A stretch of 64,000 nucleotides of DNA from Nageia nagi (Eukaryota; Pinophyta), in the NCBI GenBank assembly GCA_050084985.1, contig JBITNC010000001.1, positions 124,124,001 through 124,188,000 on the forward strand, written 5' to 3'. Shown in pieces: positions 1 to 11,480 of this stretch. Each line of letters begins with the position of its first letter. Position 1 is the first letter of the stretch. Position numbers and translations under genes: made by a program. The notes beneath the pieces were generated by a model. The model saw only the letters and a list, made by a program, of their open reading frames with translations. It was not told the DNA's origin and ran no database searches.

Positions 1-942
1 TATGACTCAAAATAGAGTCAAAGAATCTCATCTAAAGAAATCTATTACACATTAAAAATTCTTTCTATCTACCTTACCACTCTAAAAAGAAGTCAAAGGA
101 TTGTGACTCAAAGAGGGGTTAAATAATATCAATTAATTACTTCCACACTCAAAAGGAATAAATGAATTTCATTAAAGCTTAGTTAAATAATTACACTAAA
201 TGGAAAATGAATCTCGTGGGTTAGATAAAGATCTCATTAATTAAAACACTACTTTTTCATATTAAATAAAATATAATCAAAGGACATGTATGTTGGGTTG
301 GGTTGTAGTTATCATGAGTTTTTTTTTTAATGTATATGCATAAGACCTTTTAAAGATAAATATCAATGAGTTGGAAGTGATGACCAACCATTGATTCTAT
401 ATTTCTTATGCACCTACCAACCACACTATAAGCCATAGATCAAAACTTGGAGATGAATACCAGGTTATAGGGTAAAAGTTGTCACTTTTTTCTAAGTGAA
501 TATAAATAAGGAGGCTATGTTTGGATTCCACTATCAAGATAGTCTTCAATGGCATTCCTCGATCCCCATTGCACTAAGGGTACCACCTTAGATACCAAGT
601 TGATACTTCATCGTAAATTACCTATAGAATTCTAGTCTATAAACACTTGATTAGAAAAAAGCAATCTAGAAAAATTTATAAAAAATAAAATAAATCATTC
701 ACATCATTTATTAAAGAAAAAATAATTCAATTTATTAAGAAAAATTAGACAGGATAACCACACCACAAAGGTGAGTTATAAGTAGGTTGTTTGTGCATAT
801 ATTTGGTCTTTCTTGATAATATAAGTACTAAAAATAAAATATAATTGCTATGAATGATGTAAGTTATTTTCTCTTTGCCTAATCAAAAATCAAAACCAAA
901 AAAAATGGAAGAGTGTAAGGTTCTAAAAATAACAAAAGAGAA
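1..942 (+). other. Tat-B 5' leader (untranslated)
   Basis: No coding frame is visible. The stretch is homologous to the reverse complement of about 39,960-41,000, the leader of Tat-A, including the region around 740-860 just upstream of the gag start. Bases 72-100, read on the minus strand, give the CCTTTGACTTC...TAGAGTGGTAA unit that recurs in the leaders of Tat-A and of the nested gag-protease element. The LTR and primer-binding site are outside the window. Confidence 0.65.
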
Positions 943-2258
943 TGGTTAATACTCATTCTCAAATGGCTCATCAACAACAAGAGCCATATGACCAAATCTA
1001 TCAAGAGGAACACCCTATTCATAGGTATCATATATCTAGTAGAGAAATATCAAGGAGAGGAACTCCTTAAGAAATAGAAGATATCTTAAATGAAGTAAGA
1101 CAATGTTTAACTTAGTTAAGGATTCCTCATTCTTCTCATGCTCATAGTCTTCCTCTAGACCTAACTTATCTATTAGAAAGGACACCAATAGGTAATGAGG
1201 AAGAAGTCATCTCAAGGACTACTACTCCATCACAAATGCATTCAGCTTATGCCATCTTAAAAAAAGGTTCTTTTAAACCAAAATATGATCATGTTATGTG
1301 CTATCTACTAGATGGATGTCCTATCTAATACTATATAAGATGAGATGACTATGCTCCTTCCACCATATCTAGAAGGATGAATGAGTTTGATAATAGATTT
1401 TTGATACATACGACTACTCACATACCTAAACCAAGAAGCCATGCTAGGGTGTATAATAATGCTTATTATATTTTAAAAACTAATACACCTACACCTATGA
1501 CTAGTTATGTTTCTTCTACCATGAGTTATACGGAACCTAATACTACTTATACTACCCCAAGAACTAGTCACAGGATCCTTGAACAAAAAACATAGGAGAA
1601 ATCTTGATCCTTTAAGATATAAGGTAGGATAAATACCATTGTACATGTCTAGATAAAAACAAAATTAGGAACAACTTTAGAAAGACCAACAAATCATTTT
1701 ATACAATCTAAATACACAAAAATTGAACCAAATTGGAAGATTATGACAAGATCCATATTTGCAAACACAACATATGTTTCATGCATATCAAAGTAAAACA
1801 CCTCTATGGAAACTTCACAAATAATAGGTTCAAACTAAAATGCAAAATAGGCCTAATTAGAAAATAGTAGATAATAGGAAGTTGCCACCTAGAGCAAGAT
1901 GCTTATCTCCCTAAGGTCATAAAATCATAAAAATCAAGACCATCATTTGCCTAGAAAAAGGGAGGTTTTACATAAATAATAACAACCTCCAAGACCCTCT
2001 TTGCCTCGATCTAGACATGAAGTTCAAAAAAGTCACTATCACACCTTTATATTAATAGGGGCAACTATAGGTACCTCCACATCAACCACCCCCAACCTAC
2101 TCCACCATATAATGAAAATTATTATGATGATCAAACATTGTTTGAAAGAAGTTATTAAGGTTTTTCAATAAATAAGAAAATATAAGGTAATAGGGACAAC
2201 AAAAATTGTATTGTTCCCACACAACTGACTAATGATTTTGATAAAAGGTTAATAGAGA
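943..2258 (+). pseudogene. Tat-B polyprotein N-terminal extension
   Basis: An ATG at 943 opens MVNTHSQMAHQQQEPYD and the translation continues, with stops and frame changes, through a segment reading PKYDHVMCY and then STISRRMNEF (near 1,377) and PKPRSHARVY. The same order of motifs is found in Tat-A on the minus strand at 39,956-39,400, where the homologous start reads MVN and then AHQQQDPYD. That conservation fixes both the start codon and the reading direction. The open piece 1,377-1,595 is one unbroken fragment of it. Bases 1,606-2,258 are a low-complexity, basic, Q/N-rich linker with many stops. The role of this N-terminal extension ahead of the gag core is unknown; long N-terminal extensions are common in Tat-lineage gag. 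No signal peptide or membrane segment is seen. Confidence 0.6.
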
Positions 2259-2951
2259 TTGAGAAAATGTTATGCCAACAAAATAAGCATAAAATCTCTT
2301 ACAAAACTATTTGTAATGAGCCTATACACCCTAATGTTCCAAATAACTAATATCCATTTCAAATTAGATATTTCTAATATTGAATCTTTCAAAGAAAAGG
2401 AGGACCCTAATGAACATTTAAGGCATTTTAAATACTCAAGTTATATAATTTCCAACAATGATGCTCTAGTGTTACGTATATTTCCTATGATACTTACTAG
2501 GCAAGCAATGGATTGGTACAATAACTTAATGGAACATAGCATCACAACATATGCACAATTAGCTAATTTATTCTTAGAACACTTTATGATAAATAAATTT
2601 CAAGATGAGATAGTGACAAATTTCATCTCAAGATGGAGGGTAATTTTAACAAGCATGCCTTATACTTTACTAGAAGAAGAACTAGTGAAAATGTTTAGTC
2701 AAGGTTATCTAAGACCCATTTTTAGTACCTTATGGATTCAACAACATAAGACATTTGTGGAAGCAATCTCTCAAGCTATTGTAATAAAAAAGGTTAAGAT
2801 CCAAGATGGAGAATTAAAGGGTAAAAAGAAAGAGCCTTATGTTAGAAATAGAAATCAAGTTAAACAATCAACAAAACCAATGCTAGCTAATAAGGTTTCT
2901 TATCTTAAAGAGGGAGAATCAAATCTCCTACAAAATATAGCCACTTTGTAA
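2259..2951 (+). pseudogene. Tat-B gag capsid core (Retrotrans_gag)
   Basis: This is the longest clean gag piece, 230 codons. It shows the plant gypsy gag core: KEDPNEHLRHFKYSSYIISN, then AMDWYNNL around the conserved tryptophan, then FLEHF and FISRWRVILTSMPYTL. Gag forms the cytoplasmic virus-like particle. The first roughly 30 residues (MRKCYANKISIKSLTKLF) are probably a frame-shifted start, because Tat-A and the gag-protease element read NEPIHPSVPK at this point, and an equivalent (NEPIHPNVPN) is present here in another frame. The fragment ends in a stop ahead of the zinc knuckle. Neighbours continue in gag-protease-RT order. Confidence 0.85.
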
Positions 2952-3094
2952 AATTAAGAAAGAAAACCTAGGTCACACCTTAGAAAGTTTACTCCTTTGA
3001 CTGAATCTTTATATGATATTTTAAAAAAATAATGGACCATCAAATGATCATATTGCTTGAAATATAGCCTAAAAGGCCTGATGCAAGAGATAGC

Positions 3095-3215
3095 AAATGG
3101 TATAATGAGATTGATTATTGTTAATATCATCACCAAAATGGACATACCATAGGCAAATTTAGAACATTACAACATAAGGTTCAAGATTTGATTGATCAGG
3201 AAAGATTATAGGTAA
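3095..3215 (+). pseudogene. Tat-B gag zinc knuckle remnant
   Basis: The translation reads DYC, stop, YHHQNGHTIGKFRTLQHKV and then QDLID. This is the Tat-type nucleocapsid knuckle, usually C-x2-H-x4-H-x4-C. Here a stop follows the first Cys and Lys stands in place of the last Cys. The same module is found in Tat-A (about 20,790-20,900) and in the nested gag-protease element (28,157-28,222). Its role in the family is binding of genomic RNA. Confidence 0.65.
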
Positions 3216-3520
3216 GCAACCCATTAACTATCCCTAATCAAAATCTAGAAACATATCAAAATCCTCTTCCTCAATATCAAGCAAATACTAGAGCATCACA
3301 AATACACCAAAATCAAGTAACACACAAAGTGTTTCAAGATGCTTCTACCTTTGTTGCTATGGAAAGCATAACCATAAGAGCCCGAAGGGTGCAAGGGAGG
3401 AAAGTTGATATTCCCAAAAGTCAAATAAATGATGGTATTATACAACTAAATATATCTATACCTCAACTTTATAAGACTTTAGTAAAAGGAGCTTTGTAAC
3501 ATCAGTTAAGAAACTCACAA

Positions 3521-4546
3521 GTGAAGATGTTCTTGTTTGAGTTGTTACAACAATCTAAAAATCATAGAGAAGCTATGAACCAATTGTTGCAAATAATCAA
3601 ATTAGATATTAATTATCCTAAAAGTTTTCTATCCTTTGAAGGGAATATTAAAATAAGTGAAAAACCTACTATTTCTTTTCATGATCATGAAGTTAGGCAA
3701 TCAAACCATTTGCAAGTTCAAGATCCCCCATTACATATCATAGCCAAGATAGATGAGAAGGCTTTTTAAAGAATATTAATAGATGAAGGTTCTGTAATAA
3801 ATATCATTTCTACAACTACCTATAAGAACTTGAACCTTCCTTTCTCACATATATGTGCATCTTCCTTACAATTAAGAGCTTTAAATGATGTTTTGTGCTC
3901 AAAAATGTGATCTATGTCATTACACATCATTGTAGGATTTAAAACCATATAAACATTATTTCAAGTTATTGAATGAGATATATCACAATATAACTTACTC
4001 CTAGGAAGACCATGGATTAAAGACATCCAATGTGTCCCATCAACATATTATAATTGTTTAAAATACATTCATGATGGTGTGTTACACTGTGTACTTGGTA
4101 ATGAAAATCCATATTCCCATTGCAATCATACACATATTTTAAAAGAGATTACTTTGCCTTCCACTCATTATTTTACACTACCCATGGTTCCTAAAAAGGT
4201 ATCAATAGTAGATATCAATGAAGAAGGTGCAATTCCAAGTTCTTTAAAGGGGAAACATCTTATTTATCTTGAAATACTTTGTACACCAAATATTAATAGG
4301 GATTTATCACTAAAAATAAAATTGACAATCCTAGAAATGGAAACATGGGAAGAAAGAACACAAAAGTTGGATGCAGTAAACAAAGCTTCATCATCAAAAG
4401 CATATTGTCCAATAAATAAAATAAATGATAATGGTATAGTAAGATATAAATCATTAGATATTTATCTTATGACCATAAAATTGATTGATTACATAATAGG
4501 AGAATTTGCTATTGATGATGTCATTTTTAATATTCTTATAGCTTAA
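3521..4546 (+). pseudogene. Tat-B aspartic protease and downstream linker
   Basis: Protease runs about 3,715-4,110: QDPPLHIIAKIDEKAF, a stop, then RILIDEGSVINIIST, then LLLGRPWIKDIQ followed by YIHDGVLHCVLG. The flap and the C-terminal LLGRPW box are family-typical. The catalytic triplet is D-E-G where retropepsins usually have D-S/T-G and Tat elements often D-G-G. The same D-E-G occurs in Tat-A and in the gag-protease element. The segment 4,079-4,546 after it (NPYSHCNHTHILKEI and onward) is the family's protease-RT linker, open for 155 codons and matched by Tat-A at 19,671-19,946. Several stops and at least one frame change break the gene. Confidence 0.75.
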
Positions 4547-5479
4547 GAAATAGGAAGACCTAAAAAGTCTTCTTATGTGGTAGGGCAATTAGTACCACTG
4601 GGGCAATCACCTATTCAAACACTTTTTATATATCAGGGTCTTGTAAAACCACCTATCCTTTCTTTACCTCAATATAAAGAAGGTATTTTTTATGATTCAT
4701 TATAATACTTGTCACCAGATGTAAGAACATTTTTACAAAGATACTTTGATAGGTGTTATTGAAAAGGACAAGGTCTAGGATGGTATGAACAAGGACCTAG
4801 ATACACTACTAAAACTCATTATCAATTACCCAATGATAAGATAGGATTAGGTTATAAGAACAAAAATTAAGGAGTATCTAATTTCAAGATAGTTGAGTTA
4901 GAACTTGAGCCCATAACATACGAAAATTTATCTAAAGTACCTAAATGGATGATAAATAAAGATGACATAGAGTCTAAAACATTATACTTAGGAGGGTTAT
5001 CTTTGATATATCAATTACTATGATAGATATTATAGAAACATGTGATAATATAATACATAAAGTGAACTTTGATTGGTCTAGAAGTGATGAGTTTGAGACA
5101 ATAGGCTTAGAAAATTCAAATAGTTCTTCATACTTTTTGGTAGATGAAGAAACTGTAGATTTTACATTAATTCTTGAAAAACTTACAATCCAATATTTCA
5201 AAGGCATATATACAATCATACAGACTATAAACTTGAATATCAATACTACTTTGAAAGATTAGTATGAAGCTAAAGATGAAGAATATAATGCCAATGATAA
5301 TAATTGAATTCTAATACCTAACCAATTAGAAGAGGGATCTCATATGTTAATTGAAGAAACTATTGAAATTAATTTAAGTAATGAATCTAATAGCCTTAAA
5401 ATAATTCAATTAGGAAAATTCCTTACTAAATGAGAGAAAAGAGTTCATTATAATACTTAAGGAAAAACAAGAAATATTT
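4547..5479 (+). pseudogene. Tat-B connector with G-patch-like motif
   Basis: Between protease and RT the translation contains KGQGLGWYEQGPRYTTKTHY and then IGLGYKN (about 4,763-4,863). The spaced glycines (GQGLG followed by GLGY) resemble a G-patch, a nucleic-acid-binding glycine-rich module known between protease and RT in some plant gypsy polyproteins. Tat-A keeps a degenerate form on the minus strand at about 19,090-19,220. The rest is acidic linker (for example 5,020-5,262, DWSRSDEFETIGLENSNSSS) with counterparts in Tat-A at 18,774-18,962. Stops interrupt it. Confidence 0.5.
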
Positions 5480-6140
5480 GCATGGTCACATGCTAGTATG
5501 CTTGGGTTTGATCCTAATTTAGTAGTGCATAACCTTGGTATAAAAGAAGGTGCAAAACCTGTTAAATAAAAACTATAAAAAATGCATCCTACAATTGAAT
5601 TAATGGTAAAAAAGGAGTTGTAGAAGCTTTTAGATGCCAATTTTATTCACCCAATTGATTACTCTGATTGGATGTCCAATATGGTACTAGTTAAGAAATC
5701 CATTGGAAAGATTAGAATATGAACAAATTTTAAAGATCTAAACAAATCATGTCTTGAGGATGAATTTCCCTTGCCAAACATAGATACCTTGGTTAATTCT
5801 ACCACAAGACACAAAATGTTACCACTCATGGATGGGTTTTTAGGGTACAATCAAATTAATGTAGCATTATAAGACTAGCATAAAATTGCATTTACTACAC
5901 CATGAGAAATATTCTATTAAAGAGTAATGCCTTTTGGATTGAAAAATACTATAGCTACTTTTCAAAGAGCCATGATGTATATTTTCCATGATTACATGAA
6001 TGATATTTTAGAATATTACATAGATGATGTGCTGGTTAAATAAAAAACATGAGAGAAGCACCCCAAAGTGCACATTAAAATATTTGATAGGTTACTAAAA
6101 CATAAAATTTGATTGAACCCAAAGAAGTTTGTTTTTGGGG
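5480..6140 (+). pseudogene. Tat-B reverse transcriptase
   Basis: The frame reads MHPTIELMVKKEL, ANFIHPIDYSDWMSNMVLVK, KIRI, stop, TNFKDLNKSCLEDEFPLPN, LMDGFLGYNQI, VMPFGLKNTIATFQRAMM and YYIDDVLVK. These are the ordered RT blocks of plant gypsy elements, with the catalytic Y-x-D-D box as YIDD near 6,015. RT copies element RNA into cDNA in the particle. More than five in-frame stops lie at positions where Trp, Gln or Arg are expected, the pattern left by C-to-T decay. Protease lies upstream and RNase H downstream in family order. Confidence 0.85.
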
Positions 6141-6875
6141 GGTAACATCAAGAAAATTATTAGGTTTCATTATCTCTAGAAGAGGGATTGAAGTAGATCC
6201 TAACAAAATAAAAGCAATAACAAATATGTTCTCCCCCTCAAATATAAAATAATTACAAAGCCTACATGATAAGTTATCGACCATAAGACATTTCATTTCT
6301 TAGTTATTAGATAAGTGTAAACCTTTTAACAAAATTTTGAAGAAGGGTGTTATCTTTCATTGGGGTAATGAACAACAAAAGGCATTTTATAATATTAAAC
6401 ATTATATTCTTTCACCACCCATTCTGGTACCACCTAAGCCTGGATAACCATTTCTACTATATATATCAACTACAAAAACAACCTTAGAAAACATGCTTTC
6501 TCAAAAGAATGAGCATAGTAAAGAGTAAGCAATATATTACTTTAGTCAAACTTTAGTTGGTTTTGAGATTTAATATGTGTATTTGGAAAATTTGTCTAAT
6601 GGTAGTATTTGCAACCCAAAAACTTGAGACATTATATGCTAAACCATACCATGTACGTAATTGCTAAATTCAATCCTTTGAAATACATGATAAATAAAAC
6701 TTATCAAAATGCAAGAACATCTAAATGGATCATGCATCTAACCAAATTGAATGTACTTTTTATAAGTTAGAAATCAATTAAAGGACAAGTCATCGATGAT
6801 TACCTCATTGAGGCACCATTATCTAATGATAATCCACTCATCATAGAATTACTAGATTAACAAGTATTTCAATTA
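6141..6875 (+). pseudogene. Tat-B RT connection and first RNase H
   Basis: The translation gives the RT thumb/connection (SRRGIEVDPNKIKAI, then HFISQLLDKCKPFNK-like text with stops) followed by RNase H blocks ending in FNPLKYMINKTYQNARTSKW and GQVIDDYLIEAPLS near 6,780. The matching Tat-A segment at 16,981-17,334 is better preserved. RNase H removes the RNA strand of the hybrid. Frame changes and stops make it non-functional. Confidence 0.7.
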
Positions 6876-7200
6876 GATGAAATAGAAATTGCCATAGAAT
6901 CTAAAGAAGATTAGGATATGGTAATATACTTTTATGGGTTGATATGTGAGCAAAGTGGGGATGCTAGTGCTATTTTTGTTACACCCTAAGGAGTTCCCAT
7001 ACCCTATTCATTCAAACTTAACTTTCCTTGTACAAAGATTAATACTAAGTATGAAGCCTTAATCTTAGCTATTAAAACTACTATAAAATTAAAATTGGGA
7101 AAAGTAAAATTCATTGGTGATTCATTGTTAATCATAAATCAAGTCAAAGATATTTCCAATGTAAGGAACCTTTGTTGCAAAAATATAACAAATTAGTGAA
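6876..7200 (+). pseudogene. Tat-B second (archaeal-type) RNase H
   Basis: After the first RNase H comes a second domain of RNase H type: VIYFYGLICEQSGDASAIFV, then IPYSFKLNFPCTK, then NTKYEALILAIKTTIKLKLG and FIGDSLLIINQVKD. The blocks correspond to the DGA, EYEAL and GDSxLV motifs of archaeal-like RNase H. A second RNase H between RT-RNase H and integrase is diagnostic of the plant Tat lineage. The first acidic residue is not clear here (YFYG for the usual YFDG), and Tat-A has YFEG at the same place. Confidence 0.75.
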
Positions 7201-7439
7201 AAATATTTTATTATCTTTCAAAAAATATGATTTAGAATCAGCACCATGATCAACTAATAGGTTTGCTAATTTTATGACTTTCATCATGTCTTTAATGCCC
7301 ACAAACCTTGATCAAAAAATGATCCCTATTGGAATCATTCAAATCATTCAATACTTAATAGAATAAAATGAAGTTAAACATGTAGTCTTGGAAATTGCAA
7401 TAGAATACAAAAATTTATGGCATACATAATTGTTCAAAT

Positions 7440-8660
7440 TCTTAAGAATGGGGTATTACCTAAAGACTTAACGAAATCATCTTGGAAAGCATTCAAGATA
7501 AAAGCTTTTCACTTCTGCATGATAAGAGATGTATTATATTATAGGGTTGTGATAGAATATTGCCTAAATGTTTAGAGTGGGTCAATTCACAAATTGTTAT
7601 TTCATGTTCACATGATGGAATTTATGGAGGACATTTTAGTGGCTCTGCAATTATAAAGTGATTAATGCATATGGGATATTACTGGCCTACTATGGAATGT
7701 GATTGTATGGTATACATTAGAAAATGTGTTAAATATCAAGAACATGCAAATCTATTTAATCAACCCTCACATACATTACAACCTATGCAATCATAATGGC
7801 CATTCTCAATATGGGCATTAGATTTAATAGGTCAAATCTCTCCTATTTCCTTAGGAGGTCATAAGTTTATAATAACTTCTATATAATATTTTACAAAATG
7901 CATAGAAGTGATTCCTATGATTTCAACAAAAGGGCTAAAAATAGTAGAATTTATACAAAACCATATTATATGTTGTTTTAGAATCATGGCCTAAATTATT
8001 ACTAATAATGGAAAAAAACTTCAAAAATAATGAAGTTCAAGCTTTATGTAAAGGATATCATATCCATTTAAGCTTCTCAACTCCTTACTGTCCTCAAGGG
8101 AATGGTCAAGCTTAAACTACAAACAAAACCATTTGTAGCATTCTATTAAAAACTATTGATGACTCCCACCAAGATTGGCATGCAAGAATGCCACATGCAT
8201 TGTGGGCCTATCAAACCAATATTCAAACTCCTACTAGGGCAACCCCATTTTCCTTAGTTTACATGGCTGAAGTAGTATTACCATTAGAAATAGAAATTCC
8301 TTCTTTACAAATTGCATTACATGATTATATAACTAATGAAGCAATTTGTCAAATAAGATTAGATCAATTACTACTTTTAGATGAAAGAAGAGTTAATGCA
8401 TTAGAATATTTATGTACTTATCTAAATCATATTAAAAGAGACTTCGATAAAAAAGTTAAAACTCATGAATTTAACATAGGGGATTTGATTTTAAAAGAAA
8501 ACTAGCAAACTTCTTGTATAGAATGATAGCTCTATGATAAGTTCACTCCTAACTAGTTAGGTCCTTACATGATTAAAAGAAAATTTGGATCTAGAGCTTA
8601 TCATTTATTGATATGGAAGGTAATGAAGAGCATGAACCCATAAATATCATGCATCTTTGA
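7440..8660 (+). pseudogene. Tat-B integrase
   Basis: The zinc-binding part reads GIYGGHFSGSAI, MGYYWPTMECDCMVYIRKCV, KYQEHANLFNQ. The core follows with ALDLIGQISPISLGGHKFII, a region around 8,000 where the second Asp should stand (ITNNGK), and YCPQGNGQA, stop. The C-terminal piece 8,188-8,505 is open for 105 codons (MPHALWAYQTNIQTPTRATP, then PLEIEIPSLQIALHD and FNIGDLILKEN), and the GPYMIK block follows near 8,560. Integrase joins cDNA ends to the genome. Many stops and frame changes are present. The Tat-A counterpart is 15,330-16,480. Confidence 0.85.
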
Positions 8661-8877
8661 CCATTCTATAGTTAATAAACTTTTTTAGTTAGAAGTTGTA
8701 TATATTGTAAATAAGCTTTTTTAGTCAAAAAATTAACAAAAGTATTTTTCTTAAAATACTTATACATATTTAATGTATTTGAAACAAAAAATGACATCAA
8801 AAAAGTGTACAAGCATCCACCTAATTGTTGATCAAATAGGTATTCGATGAAAACCTTAGTTTTAGAAACCAAGATAT

Positions 8878-10395
8878 TTGGGAGATAAGGTTATAATAGA
8901 ATTATCCCAAGATATTTCCCTTAAAAATATAAATATACTTTGTTTACCTATTAACTTGCAAAGAATCATAGCCTTAAACTTATTACTAGAAAAAAACCAA
9001 GGATCAAAGATAAGTGTTTGCGAAGATAACTTGGAAATTTATGTGGATATGGCCATGTACCACCTAATTCATGCACATTATTTTGTGCAAATCCATGTGG
9101 TAAACTTGTTATGCCAATATTGGCCTAGTTCAACTTCCAAGATCATAATTAATTGCTTTTTCAACAATTGGATCCATAATAAAGTTGTTAGCACCTAGCC
9201 AAATGAAGATTTTCTATTTACATGGGTAGACTACATGATAAGAGACTTGCATTGCCATAAAATTATTTATGATTTTCACATAGTATTCATCCACAAGCCT
9301 CAATGATAAATTAGATGTATGCAAAAGATTGACCAATGATTCTCTCAAATCAGGTGAAGTTTTCCTCATCCTCCTCCCTATAATATTCAAGCAAGAACAA
9401 TGATGTTAAGAAAACTAGAAACCAATAAGAAAACATAATTTAATCCTACAAAACATGATTTTGTTGATATATACCTACAATATTGATATATACAAGCATT
9501 AAGAAAGTGTCCTTACAATAATATATCCCATTTCTTCACTTTACCAAAAGAAATTCAAGAAGTTATAGCCATGAATTTCTATAATCAATGAGGAACCAAT
9601 GCTTGGGAATTAAAAGTTAGTGGTCTTAGGGAAACTATTGAGTTAGAAGTGAAGGATATGTGGATAGAAACCAAATCTTTGGCTAATTAAATTCATCTAT
9701 TTTTCTTACATTGGCATTATGATAGACCTAAAATTTTGCTAAATTATGTTGATCATATGACTCTTCAATGTGATAGAATATCAATTTCAATGATTGAGGT
9801 CACCAATGATTTGGTGTTGGACTATAATACTTATTTAATTTTACATAATGGAATCATATATGATAATAGTTCATTATTCAATAGAAACTATTTTGTAAAT
9901 AATCTAATTAATATAAAACCAAGGTTTCAAAAGACCTTAGTATGCTTTAACCAAAGAAAGAGTGAGGTTGTAGTCAAACTAGCAAAAAATGAGTATGTCT
10001 AGTATCTCATAAAGAGCATGATCTCCCTCACATAATTAATTCCCCCTCAATCTTCACAAACCTTAGGGATCCCATCCCACCTTCCACCTATTGAGAATGG
10101 TGAAGCCTTGACATCATTAGCCAAGGCAAAATGAGTCATTAAGAAATTCAAGAGTCATCCACCAATCTTGACACTCATTTGGTATCTAGTATATTATCAA
10201 TCATCCATCCTAGGACCAAGACCTACTCATCTCTCAAAACAACCTTTGTACTTTTATTTTTTGGGTCATAAAGGTTGGGTTATCTATAAAAAAATAAGGG
10301 AACCATTATCATTGGGGAGTTGCAAAAAGTTTTGTGTCTTAAAAAATAATAATCAAGTAAATAGAAGTACCTCCATTAAGAATATATCTAAATAA
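8878..10395 (+). pseudogene. Tat-B extra sense ORF between integrase and 3' LTR, unknown function
   Basis: Three open pieces (8,878-9,198, 9,736-10,002, 10,168-10,395) share one reading frame, and the stretches between them stay in that frame apart from about ten stops, giving roughly 505 codons. The text has ordinary protein composition with many aromatic and aliphatic residues (for example LEIYVDMAMYHLIHAHYF, then WELKVSGLRETIELEVKDMW). I see no envelope features: no signal peptide, transmembrane run or furin-like site. Tat-A carries the homologous start on the minus strand at 14,840-15,140, so this is part of the family, not chance. Extra ORFs in this position are known in Tat-lineage elements. 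I cannot name the protein family. Confidence 0.55.
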
Positions 10396-11480
10396 TTCAA
10401 AAAATTATTAAATATTTTTTTGTAAAAATAAAATGTGTATATATATATCTTTAAAAACTTTATATAAATTCTAAAAAAAATTGCATATGACATTATAGGT
10501 AGTTGATTATATTTCACAAGTAATAGGCATCATGAGTCACCCACATTGTGTCAACCTTCCTACCAGTCAATGGGAGGGGTACTTACATTATGATCCTCCT
10601 ATCCCATGGGACTTATCATCCCTTATCATTTCTTGATTACCTTGTACTTTTCCCAATTACCCCTTAGAAGATCCTATCCAAAACCTAGAGTTAGAGGAGG
10701 ATCAATTTAATCAATTACCTAAGGGTATCCAACATCAAATTTTGTCTATGATGACTTTTTTTGCTACTCTAAATAGGTTCAACCATGCTTATAATATTCT
10801 AAAAAACATTTATTGAATGGAGATTTATATTTATTATCAACTTTGTTGGGGATCTTGTGTGATATATGACATCCCTGACAAAGAGTTCCTACAAAATCTC
10901 ATACCTCTCCTAATGATATCTATCTCTCTTAGATTTTTATCTATACATATGAGCACTAAGCTAAGAGATCTGATATCTCAAATCATAAATATCCCCAAAA
11001 GTGCATCAATGTTGGGTACCTATGAAGGAGGATCTCCACCTCCTCTCACACTTCTATTAGAGGTACCTACCTTAGTCTCCTCTCCCTAATTGGTTATGTC
11101 TTCTAGCTCATCCATCACCCCCTCCTTATCCCTCTCCATTGCTACCTCCTTGGCCTTATCCTTAGCTATCTCCTCCCCAACCTCTATAGCTACCTTAGGC
11201 TCAGCTACCCACTAATGTACCCTACACTTTGGTGCATCATCATCTTTAACCTCTAGCTCTACCTACCACTAGGCATCGAAAGCCTCAATCACACCCATGT
11301 CATCCACACCTATATCTCCTCCTATGTAGGATCTTGCTCTACATAAACCAAGGGCTAAATCCACTTAACAGGTATCTTGCCCTCTCTCAAAAAATGTAGA
11401 GGTGCTAGTGGAACATCTTAAACTAAACCAAATTTATAGTGCACATGCTCTAAGTAGAATTGTTCTAAGAACTTGATCTA
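10396..11480. other. Tat-B spacer, low-complexity Ser/Pro/Leu-rich coding-like DNA
   Basis: No confident domain. An open stretch 10,817-11,089 (plus strand, 90 codons) is followed by pyrimidine-rich DNA (CTCC, CTAC and TCC runs at 11,030-11,230). This could be the decayed C-terminal low-complexity tail of the antisense plant-mobile-domain gene to the right, or the end of the sense ORF to the left. The sequence alone does not decide. Confidence 0.35.
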
